From Bacteroidota bacterium (GTDB lineage Bacteria; Bacteroidota; Bacteroidia; Chitinophagales; Saprospiraceae), in assembly GCA_024743405.1 (NCBI GenBank), contig JANSWP010000043.1:1-56639 (forward strand): a stretch of 56,639 nucleotides of DNA, written 5' to 3'. The notes below the pieces were generated by a model. It saw nothing but the letters and a program-made list of their open reading frames with translations. It did no database searches and had not been told where the DNA came from. Position 1 is the first letter of the stretch, and the number at the start of each line of letters is the position of its first letter. Positions 1-7,017 of this stretch are shown here, piece by piece. A program made the position numbers and the translations under genes.

Positions 1-105
1 ATATTTGAGGAAAACTATTTTTTTGCCAGACGAGGCAAAAAGCACAGGTATATCCGTAGATATGGCGAGTATTTTTAACGAAATATGGTGAAAAAATAGT
101 CCGTC
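1..105 (+). repeat. Dispersed hairpin element, family 1, copy A
   Basis: The core GACGAGGCAAAAAGCACAG (29-47), a short central stem, and GGCGAGTATTTTTAACGA (64-81) recur at about 28.7, 34.7, 36.7 and 56.5 kb. The core is bracketed by arms ACTATTTTTTTGCCA (14-28) and TGGTGAAAAAATAGT (86-100), which pair at 13 of 15 positions. The arm sequence differs from that of other copies while keeping self-complementarity. The window starts close to the element, so its outer left boundary cannot be judged. It lies upstream of xylB and encodes no convincing ORF. Confidence 0.6.
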
Positions 106-123
106 ATAATATGTGTGAGTTAT

Positions 124-147
124 TTCTGTCCAAGCACTTACTTAACG
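124..147 (-). repeat. Partial dispersed repeat, family 3
   Basis: Reads TAAGTGCTTGGACAGAA on the minus strand. It matches one end of the longer palindromic elements at 1823-1893 and 32341-32470. Only the end motif is clear; no second arm is seen here. It sits between the family-1 element and xylB. Confidence 0.4.
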
Positions 148-276
148 AAACTTTATTGTTGTAAATAAATACAAGAATCACCAAATATAAAAAACCCCTA
201 ATAATTATTAGCTTTAGCCATTAAATGATCATTTCTATTTTTCTCAAAAATAAGATTTCAAAATCAACCCTTATTC

Positions 277-1770
277 ATGTATCTATTAGGTTATGACATC
301 GGAAGTTCTTCTATCAAAGTAGCCTTAGTTGAAGCAAGTTCAGGAGAAACGGTAAAACTTATGCAACATCCAAAGTCAGAACTGACAATAATTGCCAATC
401 ATGCCGACTGGGCAGAACAACACCCAGAAACATGGTGGAATAGTGTTTGTCAAGCCACCAAAGAACTGCTCCAAGAAACTCAAATTGACCCATCTAAAAT
501 AAACGGTATTGGTATTGCCTATCAAATGCATGGTTTGGTTTGTATAGATGAAAACCAAGCAGTTTTACGGCCTTCTATTATATGGTGTGATAGTCGAGCA
601 GTATCTATTGGGAACAAAGCATTTTCAGAAATTGGAGAAGAGAAATGTTTGAATCATTTTCTCAATTCCCCTGGAAATTTTACCGCTTCCAAATTGAAAT
701 GGGTCAAAGAAAATGAACCAGAAATATATAGCCAAATTGATAAAATAATGTTGCCCGGCGATTACATTGCCATGAAATTAACAGGAAATACCAGAACAAC
801 TGTGTCGGGGCTTTCTGAAGGTATCTTTTGGGATTTTAAAGAAAATAAACTTGCAGAAATTTTACTGAATCATTACGGTATTTCTGTGAATCTGCTTCCT
901 GAAATTACTGGCACTTTTGAAGATTCGGGTAAATTAACCGAAAAAGCGGCTCAGGAAACTGGTTTGGTTGCAGGCATCCCCATCACTTACCGCGCAGGGG
1001 ATCAACCTAATAATGCACTTTCTTTGGGCGTATTTAACCCCAATGAAGTTGCCGCAACAGGAGGTACTTCAGGCGTTATTTACGGTATTGTAGATCAACC
1101 AAAATATGACTTGCAATCTCGCATCAATCCTTTTGCACATGTCAATCACACTTCCGATAATCCACGCTTAGGACTTTTATTATGCATCAATGGGGCAGGA
1201 ATTCAATACGCATGGTTGAAAAATCAAATGGCTGAATCAGGTACCTCTTTTGTCGAGATGGGTGAAATGGCAAATACAATTCCTATCGGTTCAGATGGTC
1301 TTAGAATTATTCCTTTTGGTAATGGTGCAGAGCGAATTTTATGTAATGAAAACCCCGGTGCACAAATCAACAATCTACAATTTAATCGCCATAAACAAGC
1401 TCATTTTTATCGGGCAGGATTAGAAGGCATTGCCTTTTCTTTTGTTTATGGATTTCAAATATTAAAGGATCTGGGATTAAACCCAAAGGTTATAAAAGTT
1501 GGTAACGACAACCTTTTTAAATCCAATATTTTCTCTCAAACTATTGCTAATTTATTAAACTGTGAAATCGAAGTAGTCAAGACAACTGGTGCAGTCGGTG
1601 CAGCAAAAGCAAGTGGAATTGGAGCAGGTGTCTATCAAAATTTAGAAGAAGCGATGACCCATAATGAAAATGAAAATCGATTTTTACCTGAAAAGGAAAT
1701 TACTTCTTATCAAGAAGCTTATGAAGCGTGGGAAAAGGATTTAATAAAATTAGTAACGACTAAAGAATAA
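277..1770 (+). CDS. xylB: Xylulokinase (FGGY family)
   Basis: Phosphorylates D-xylulose to D-xylulose 5-phosphate with ATP in the cytoplasm, the second step of isomerase-type xylose catabolism. The 497-residue length is normal for the family. The N-terminus MYLLGYDIGSSSIK is the FGGY phosphate-binding motif of the actin-like ATPase fold. YRAGDQPNNALSLG around residue 240 carries the likely catalytic Asp, and GGTSGVIYG plus the C-terminal TTGAVGAAKASGIGAG belong to the second ATPase half. The next gene, 182 bp downstream on the same strand, is xylose isomerase, which supports xylulose rather than glycerol or gluconate as substrate. A family-3 repeat lies between the two. No xylose transporter or XylR regulator is visible in this window. 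Confidence 0.93.
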   Translation: MYLLGYDIGSSSIKVALVEASSGETVKLMQHPKSELTIIANHADWAEQHPETWWNSVCQATKELLQETQIDPSKINGIGIAYQMHGLVCIDENQAVLRPSIIWCDSRAVSIGNKAFSEIGEEKCLNHFLNSPGNFTASKLKWVKENEPEIYSQIDKIMLPGDYIAMKLTGNTRTTVSGLSEGIFWDFKENKLAEILLNHYGISVNLLPEITGTFEDSGKLTEKAAQETGLVAGIPITYRAGDQPNNALSLGVFNPNEVAATGGTSGVIYGIVDQPKYDLQSRINPFAHVNHTSDNPRLGLLLCINGAGIQYAWLKNQMAESGTSFVEMGEMANTIPIGSDGLRIIPFGNGAERILCNENPGAQINNLQFNRHKQAHFYRAGLEGIAFSFVYGFQILKDLGLNPKVIKVGNDNLFKSNIFSQTIANLLNCEIEVVKTTGAVGAAKASGIGAGVYQNLEEAMTHNENENRFLPEKEITSYQEAYEAWEKDLIKLVTTKE

Positions 1771-1822
1771 CTACGACATTTGCTTATGTACCTTTTAAAT
1801 TGGCAAATGTATTGTTTAATCG

Positions 1823-1893
1823 TTAAGTGCTTTGACAATATTACTGCAACATCGCGCGATATGACACTTAATATTGTCCAAGTATTTACTTAA
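1823..1893. repeat. Palindromic dispersed repeat, family 3, xylB-xylA gap
   Basis: TTAAGTGCTTTGACAATATT at the left and its near-complement, ending AAGTATTTACTTAA, at the right form a long imperfect hairpin around ACTGCAACATCGCGC. That core recurs inverted at 32416-32431, and the end motif (consensus TAAGT..TTGGACA) recurs at 124-147 and 32341-32380. It separates xylB from xylA, so it could affect mRNA stability or differential expression, but no T-tract typical of a terminator follows. Confidence 0.55.
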
Positions 1894-1952
1894 TCAGCAA
1901 ATCATAACAACTCAGTATTATCCTATAAATCAGCGTCAAAAAAAATTATACA

Positions 1953-3278
1953 ATGACAACTTTAGGCAAAAAAGTGTATTTCAAAAATGTATCAAAGATT
2001 AAATATGAGGGCAAAAAATCTAAAAATCCATTTGCCTTTAAATGGTATGAAGAAAACCAAAAAGTAGGAGGCAAGTCAATGAAAGAACACTTCCGTTTTG
2101 CGGTTGCTTATTGGCACTCCTTCTGCGGTACAGGCGGTGATCCATTTGGGATCGGCACAAAAAAGTTCCCTTGGATGGCGTCTAACAACCCCTATCAAAG
2201 AGCAAGAGATAAAATGGATGCGGCATTCGAATTCATTACCAAAATGGGTATTCCCTATTATTGCTTCCATGATTATGATTTGATCGATGAAGGAGAAACC
2301 TTAAAGGAGTCCAAAAAGCGATTAGATTATATCACCGATTATGCCGCTAAAAAACAAAAGGAATCAGGGGTTAAATTACTCTGGGGAACAGCTAATTTAT
2401 TTTCTAACCCTCGATATATGAATGGGGCTGCTACAAATCCTGATTTTGAAGTAGTCGCTTATGCAGGGGCACAAGTCAAAAATGCTTTAGACGCCACGAT
2501 TAAACTGGGGGGAGAGAATTATGTCTTTTGGGGAGGTCGGGAAGGTTATATGAGTCTATTGAACACAGATATGAAAAAGGAATTGGATCACATGGCTCGA
2601 TTCCTTCACATGGCAAAAGATTATGCTCGGAAGAATGGCTTTAAAGGGACTTTTTTCATAGAACCAAAACCAATGGAACCAAGCAAGCATCAGTACGATT
2701 TTGACGCAGCAACGGTCATTGGTTTTTTAAGAGAATACGGTTTAGACGGCGATTTTAAGTTGAATTTAGAGGTTAATCATGCGACATTGGCGCAACATAC
2801 TTTCCAACATGAATTGCAAGTTGCGGTCGATGCTGGTTTACTCGGCAGTATGGATGCCAATCGGGGAGACTATCAAAATGGCTGGGATACGGATCAATTC
2901 CCCAACAATGTTTACGAACTTGTTGAGTCTTTATTAGTTATCCTCCCAGCAGGCGGAATTAAAGGTGGCGGAATTAATTTTGATGCAAAAACACGTCGAA
3001 ATTCAACCGATTTAGAAGATCTTTTTCATGCACATATTGGTGGAATGGATGCTTTCGCTAGAGCCCTTTTGATCGCTAACGACGTCATTGAAAAATCTGA
3101 CTACCTACAACTTAGAGCTAAACGATATTATTCTTTTGCTAAAGGGGATGGCAAAAAATTCGCAAAAGGTAAATTGTCTTTAAAAGACCTTGCAAAATTG
3201 GCTTCTAAAAATGGCGAACCTACTCAAAGAAGTGGCCAGCAAGAGCTATTTGAAAACATTATCAATCAATATATGTGA
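1953..3278 (+). CDS. xylA: Xylose isomerase
   Basis: Interconverts D-xylose and D-xylulose in a metal-dependent TIM barrel. The 441-residue length and the N-terminal start [20 protein letters not shown] are typical of group II enzymes. Visible family signatures include FCFHDYD-type [13 protein letters not shown] (catalytic His and Asp), [35 protein letters not shown] (metal-binding Glu, substrate Lys), [15 protein letters not shown], and [20 protein letters not shown] (metal-binding Asp and substrate contacts). All expected catalytic residues appear intact. It follows xylB in the same orientation and precedes an aldo/keto reductase by 62 bp, so the three may be co-expressed. Confidence 0.97.
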   Translation: MTTLGKKVYFKNVSKIKYEGKKSKNPFAFKWYEENQKVGGKSMKEHFRFAVAYWHSFCGTGGDPFGIGTKKFPWMASNNPYQRARDKMDAAFEFITKMGIPYYCFHDYDLIDEGETLKESKKRLDYITDYAAKKQKESGVKLLWGTANLFSNPRYMNGAATNPDFEVVAYAGAQVKNALDATIKLGGENYVFWGGREGYMSLLNTDMKKELDHMARFLHMAKDYARKNGFKGTFFIEPKPMEPSKHQYDFDAATVIGFLREYGLDGDFKLNLEVNHATLAQHTFQHELQVAVDAGLLGSMDANRGDYQNGWDTDQFPNNVYELVESLLVILPAGGIKGGGINFDAKTRRNSTDLEDLFHAHIGGMDAFARALLIANDVIEKSDYLQLRAKRYYSFAKGDGKKFAKGKLSLKDLAKLASKNGEPTQRSGQQELFENIINQYM

Positions 3279-3340
3279 GAAAGTTAACTTTATAGACAGT
3301 CATTAATTCTTCTAATAAAACAAACCATCGATAATAAACT

Positions 3341-4327
3341 ATGAATTACCGAAAACTCGGCAAAACAAATTTCAATATCTCTGAAATCTCCCTTGGCACC
3401 TGGCAAGTCGGAGGGAAATGGGGTTCCAAATTTAATCATAAATCTGCCGACCATATAATCAATACAGCAATTGATAATGGTGTAAGTTTTATTGATACAG
3501 CAGATGTTTATGAAAGTGGTTTGAGTGAAACGGCTGTCGGGCGAGTTATTCGAAGTCGAAGCGAGAAAGTGTATGTTGCAACCAAATGTGGGCGACAAAT
3601 CAACCCACATATTAGCTCCAATTATACACCCGAAGCTTTACAAAAATATGTCGAGGATAGCTTGAAAAGAACAGGTTTGGAAGCATTAGATTTAATTCAA
3701 TTGCATTGTCCACCAGCTGAAGTGTATGAGCGACCGGAAATCTTTGGATTATTTGAACGCCTTAAAGAACAAGGTAAAATCAAAAACCTTGGGGTAAGTG
3801 TCGAAAAAGTAGAGGAAGCAATGAAAGCCATTGAATTTGAAAATGTGACGACTATTCAAATTATTTTCAACCTGTTCCGCCAACGACCTGCTGAAGTTTT
3901 TTTCAAAGAAGCCGCTAAACGCGATGTTGGAATTATAGTAAGAGTGCCTTTAGCAAGTGGATTGTTGACTGGGTTATACCACTCTAAAACAACCTTTGAA
4001 AAAGGTGATCATCGTCAATTTAACAGAAATGGGGAAGCATTCGATAAGGGAGAAACTTTCTCTGGAATCAATTACGAATTAGGATTAAAGGCAGTTGAAA
4101 AATTAAAAACTTTATTTCCAAATCAAAAAAACCTTGCCCCTATTGCGCTTCAATGGATTTTACAATTCCCAGAAGTCAGTTGTATTATTCCTGGTGCATC
4201 GAAGGTGGAACAAGTGCACTCAAATTTATCGGTTTATGACTTGCCTAACTTGACGGCTGAACAGACTGACAAAATGAATGCTATTTATGAATCGTTGATT
4301 AAAAAAGAAGTACATCATTTGTGGTAA
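3341..4327 (+). CDS. Aldo/keto reductase
   Basis: A 328-residue NAD(P)H-dependent aldo/keto reductase of the large cytoplasmic TIM-barrel family. The catalytic tetrad can be read as Asp in FIDTADVYESG, Tyr in the same motif, Lys in VYVATKCGR and His in LIQLHCPP. The cofactor-binding C-terminal segment is VSCIIPGASKVEQVHSN. The physiological substrate is unknown. Its position 62 bp behind xylA on the same strand suggests a sugar or sugar-derived aldehyde, but that is inference from context. The start codon follows a short gap without a recognisable Shine-Dalgarno, as is usual in Bacteroidota. The gene is convergent with the sialidase-like gene, with only about 16 bp between their ends. Confidence 0.88.
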   Translation: MNYRKLGKTNFNISEISLGTWQVGGKWGSKFNHKSADHIINTAIDNGVSFIDTADVYESGLSETAVGRVIRSRSEKVYVATKCGRQINPHISSNYTPEALQKYVEDSLKRTGLEALDLIQLHCPPAEVYERPEIFGLFERLKEQGKIKNLGVSVEKVEEAMKAIEFENVTTIQIIFNLFRQRPAEVFFKEAAKRDVGIIVRVPLASGLLTGLYHSKTTFEKGDHRQFNRNGEAFDKGETFSGINYELGLKAVEKLKTLFPNQKNLAPIALQWILQFPEVSCIIPGASKVEQVHSNLSVYDLPNLTAEQTDKMNAIYESLIKKEVHHLW

Positions 4328-4343
4328 GGAACTCGGAGAATTC

Positions 4344-5597
4344 TTAGAAACCCCACTTCAATGTCTTCACCCTAGTCAAAACACTGTCTACCTCCGTCCA
4401 AGCCAAATATAAATTCGTATCTGTTTTCTTCAATTTGGGAAAGCCACTATTTCGCGCAGGACTTGTTTCCGTAAGTAAATAATCTTCACCCATTGTTCCA
4501 TTTATTTGGACTTCTACAGCTCGAATTTCAGCCATTGACTCGGTATTTTCCACCCAAGTAATTACCGCTTTTTCTTTGGAGATTAATACCACATCTACCC
4601 TACCCAATGGATTTCCATTGTCGACCTTTATTGGTGAATTAAATGTTGCGCCACTGTCTTCCGAAAAAGAGATCTTGATTGTTGGTTTTCCATTAGCCGC
4701 GGTGTACCAAACTACGGCTACTGTTGAATCAATAGCATCGACCGAAGGTCCATTCACAGGGCAACCACTTATCTCCCAATTATCAGCATGGACGGTATGA
4801 GGTTTTGTCCACTCCTTATTCACTCTTCGGACAATAGAAATATCTCGAATTTCATGCTCACTCCGATCCCTATAAACGACAATAACTCCATCGGATGTCA
4901 AAGCAGCATCGGTTTGACAACAATCACAAATACGATTGTCCAATTCCGCTTCTTCAAAATAATGCCCCCCAATATCGAATTCTGCCCCACGCAAAGTCAT
5001 TGCTCCGCCACTACCATGCCCGTGTTTGTTTTCTTCCTTTGCTGACTCACTGACCTTTGTATTCCTACCATCTAACCAAGTTGCAAAAATTCGATCATTG
5101 GCAATTGGCAATAGCGTCACAAATCCATGCTCTGCCGCAATACTGTCTCGGTGAAGTATAAATGGCTTACTAAAAATCATTCCTTGATCTTGGGATTGGA
5201 TAACATGAATATCATAATCATAAGTACCTTCTGCACTTTTTTGAAGATAATGAGCCGCAAATCGCAATCCACCATCTTTGTAGCCTACCAGAGAAGGAAA
5301 ATCTGCCCAATTGACAAACCAATTGGAGCCACGCGCTATTTCTACAGTGTCACTCCATTGTTCGCCTTCCAATTTTGAGTAAACCAATGCATCCGTGGTA
5401 TCATTCAAATATTCGACCCAAGAGAGAAAAACTTCATCCCTTTCCGATACAAAAAGATTTGGTTCACCTCCGTTTTTAGAAAGGGTATCCATAACCTTGA
5501 ATTTTGGCAAATTAGGTTCGCTTTGACAAGAGGTTAAAATAAAGACCACACAAAGCAGGATACTTAGAAAAATGTATTTCCTGGACATTAGACTCAT
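4344..5597 (-). CDS. Sialidase-fold (BNR-repeat) lipoprotein with CxCC motif
   Basis: A 417-residue exported protein. A signal peptide with a lipobox (ILTSC near residue 24) predicts a lipoprotein. Asp-box-like BNR elements (SQDQGMIFS, SEDSGATFN) and repeated beta-rich blades match the six-bladed sialidase fold; databases commonly call this type exo-alpha-sialidase. A clear sialidase Arg triad was not identified, so enzymatic activity is uncertain. Unusual features are a His/Gly-rich stretch (KHGHGSGG) followed by RICDCCQTDAAL around residue 215-225, a Cys cluster that could bind metal or form disulfides. A start three codons downstream (MSRKYIF) is equally plausible. It is divergent from the poly-Cys leader and ATP-grasp gene. 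Confidence 0.7.
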   Translation of the reverse strand: MSLMSRKYIFLSILLCVVFILTSCQSEPNLPKFKVMDTLSKNGGEPNLFVSERDEVFLSWVEYLNDTTDALVYSKLEGEQWSDTVEIARGSNWFVNWADFPSLVGYKDGGLRFAAHYLQKSAEGTYDYDIHVIQSQDQGMIFSKPFILHRDSIAAEHGFVTLLPIANDRIFATWLDGRNTKVSESAKEENKHGHGSGGAMTLRGAEFDIGGHYFEEAELDNRICDCCQTDAALTSDGVIVVYRDRSEHEIRDISIVRRVNKEWTKPHTVHADNWEISGCPVNGPSVDAIDSTVAVVWYTAANGKPTIKISFSEDSGATFNSPIKVDNGNPLGRVDVVLISKEKAVITWVENTESMAEIRAVEVQINGTMGEDYLLTETSPARNSGFPKLKKTDTNLYLAWTEVDSVLTRVKTLKWGF

Positions 5598-5684
5598 ACT
5601 GACAAAACTAAAAAATTAAATGTTGAATTGAACTACTTTTTCTTTAATCCGTTGTTAAAAGCTAAAGACCAAATAACTTGGCCT

Positions 5685-5692
5685 TATTATTG
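5685..5692 (+). promoter_or_regulatory. Candidate -7 promoter box for the leader transcript
   Basis: TATTATTG matches 7 of 8 positions of the Bacteroidota -7 consensus TAnnTTTG. It lies 17 bp upstream of the leader-peptide ATG, which would give a short 5' leader of about ten bases. No clear TTTG -33 element was found at the usual distance, so this is a weak call. Confidence 0.3.
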
Positions 5693-5709
5693 TCTTTCAA
5701 AAAAACATA

Positions 5710-5790
5710 ATGAATAATTACACACATATCACTTTTTGTTGTTGCTGTTGTCAAATTGACCACATCAAAACGGAAGGGGTATGCGACTAA
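5710..5790 (+). CDS. Poly-cysteine leader peptide (26 aa)
   Basis: A 26-codon ORF starting ATG AAT AAT TAC and ending TGC GAC TAA. Codons 10-14 (5737-5751) are five consecutive Cys codons (TGT TGT TGC TGT TGT) in the context TFCCCCCQID, and a sixth Cys lies at codon 25. It is followed 19 bp later by a perfect rho-independent terminator and then, 84 bp after its stop, by the ATP-grasp gene. A run of rare-amino-acid codons ahead of a terminator is the hallmark of a transcription-attenuation leader. Poly-Cys leader ORFs controlling genes by cysteine supply are established in mycobacteria; this one is in Bacteroidota and is paired with a terminator. Translation is inferred. Confidence 0.65.
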   Translation: MNNYTHITFCCCCCQIDHIKTEGVCD

Positions 5791-5847
5791 TTGAATAATC
5801 CATATTTACAAAAAGAGCCTTTTCGTTTGAAAAGGCTCTTTTTTTTT
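5768..5847 (+). promoter_or_regulatory. Putative cysteine-responsive attenuator
   Basis: Two mutually exclusive pairings can be drawn. The terminator pairs 5810-5824 with 5829-5843 and is followed by a T-run. An alternative pairs AAACGGAAGG (5768-5777, inside the last third of the leader ORF) with CCTTTTCGTTT (5818-5828, the left terminator arm and loop), giving 5 + 4 Watson-Crick pairs around one bulge. A ribosome stalled at the Cys codons (to 5751) would leave 5768-5777 free, allowing antitermination. A ribosome reaching the stop at 5788-5790 would cover it and permit termination. The geometry fits classical attenuation with low Cys-tRNA switching the gene on. No folding energies were computed. 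Confidence 0.55.
5810..5847 (+). terminator. Intrinsic terminator between leader peptide and ATP-grasp gene
   Basis: A perfect 15-bp stem (5810-5824 with 5829-5843), a four-base GTTT loop, and a run of nine T residues at the stem end. It ends only 26 bp before the ATP-grasp start on the same strand, so it must act on a transcript from upstream, which contains just the leader ORF. This placement supports attenuation rather than ordinary gene-end termination. Confidence 0.85.
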
Positions 5848-5873
5848 GTCTAGACTTTATAAACGTACACACA

Positions 5874-6851
5874 ATGAAAAAAATTTATGTTATTCACGAA
5901 AACGAAGATTGGGTCATCCCACTTCGAGCTGCCTTTGAAAAATTGAATTTACCTTATGAAGAATGGTTTATCGACCATTTGACATTGGATTTGAGTGAAG
6001 CCCCGCCAGAAGGTATATTTTACAATCGGATGAGTGCCTCAGCGCATACCAGAGATCATCGATTCGCTCCAGAATTTACTGGTAATATCCTTGCTTGGTT
6101 ACATCGCCATGGTAGAAAAGTCATCAATGGAAGAAGGGCATTGCAATTGGAAGTTCGAAAATCTGAACAATACATCGCACTTCAAGAATTTGATATTCCT
6201 CATCCAAAAACCATTGTGGTAAATGACACACAACTACTTCCAAAGGCAGTGGATCAATTGAATATTTTTCCATTTATTATCAAACCTAACCGAGGAGGGA
6301 AAGGAGCCGGTGTCCAATTGATTCAAAGCAAAGAAAGTTTGATTCAAACTATCGAAAATGACCAATTAGGAGAGTCATTAGATGGTATTTGGCTGGTTCA
6401 AGAGTATGTCAAACCCGCCAACGGTCGAATTGTCAGAGCGGAGTTTGTCGGCAACGAGTTTTTATATGCAGTGAGTATTGACTCGAGTAAAGGTTTTGAA
6501 TTATGCCCTGCTGATGCCTGTAATATTTCGGATGCCTTTTGCCCTGTTGGAGATTCACAAAACAATTCTAAATTTCTCATTTTAGACAATTATCAAAATG
6601 AAGACTTGAGTAAATATGCCCAATTTTTAAAAGCCAATGACATCGGCGTGGGCGCTTTAGAATATGTAGAAGACGAGCATGGCAATCGCTTTGTTTATGA
6701 TGTAAATACCAATACAAACTACAACTCAGGCGCTGAATCAGATTTTGGAAATGAGAAACAGGGAATGTTTGAAATTGCCAAATTTTTAGGCGAAGAACTT
6801 GGACAACAAGTTAAAAAGGAATTTGATTATTCCGTTTTGAAAGCAGCTTAA
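5874..6851 (+). CDS. ATP-grasp (RimK/glutathione-synthetase-like) ligase
   Basis: A 325-residue cytoplasmic protein with an ATP-grasp fold, which joins a carboxylate to an amine or thiol via an acyl-phosphate. Visible elements are PFIIKPNRGGKGAGVQLI (ATP-binding Lys and glycine-rich loop, residues about 137-155), WLVQEYVKP (hinge to adenine), RAEFVGNEFLYAV, and the Mg-binding FVYDVNTNTNYN near residue 280. The N-terminal domain is the usual pre-ATP-grasp Rossmann-like segment. The closest named relatives are alpha-L-glutamate ligase or RimK-like proteins, but the substrate is not deducible. The upstream leader suggests control by cysteine, so a thiol-containing or Cys-derived product is a reasonable hypothesis. 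It is monocistronic: the next gene is convergent. Confidence 0.82.
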   Translation: MKKIYVIHENEDWVIPLRAAFEKLNLPYEEWFIDHLTLDLSEAPPEGIFYNRMSASAHTRDHRFAPEFTGNILAWLHRHGRKVINGRRALQLEVRKSEQYIALQEFDIPHPKTIVVNDTQLLPKAVDQLNIFPFIIKPNRGGKGAGVQLIQSKESLIQTIENDQLGESLDGIWLVQEYVKPANGRIVRAEFVGNEFLYAVSIDSSKGFELCPADACNISDAFCPVGDSQNNSKFLILDNYQNEDLSKYAQFLKANDIGVGALEYVEDEHGNRFVYDVNTNTNYNSGAESDFGNEKQGMFEIAKFLGEELGQQVKKEFDYSVLKAA

Positions 6852-6976
6852 ATTCTAGTCTGTTAATATGGAGAATTTGGTTGCTTTTGAAATCCTTTTC
6901 CACTTAAAGAAACTAGGTTAAAATTGACTGCAATACATCAATTATTATTATCCCCCCTTTCTTATATCTTTTTAAA

Positions 6977-7005
6977 ATGGGAGGCATTTTGAATATGCCT
7001 CCCAT
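6977..7005 (-). terminator. Terminator between convergent ATP-grasp and GH20 genes
   Basis: ATGGGAGGCAT (6977-6987) pairs perfectly with ATGCCTCCCAT (6995-7005) around a seven-base loop. On the minus strand the stem is followed by TTTTAAAAAG, so it best serves the hexosaminidase transcript that ends at 7018. It could also stop plus-strand transcription. Confidence 0.75.
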
Positions 7006-7017
7006 CATTGTGATGCT

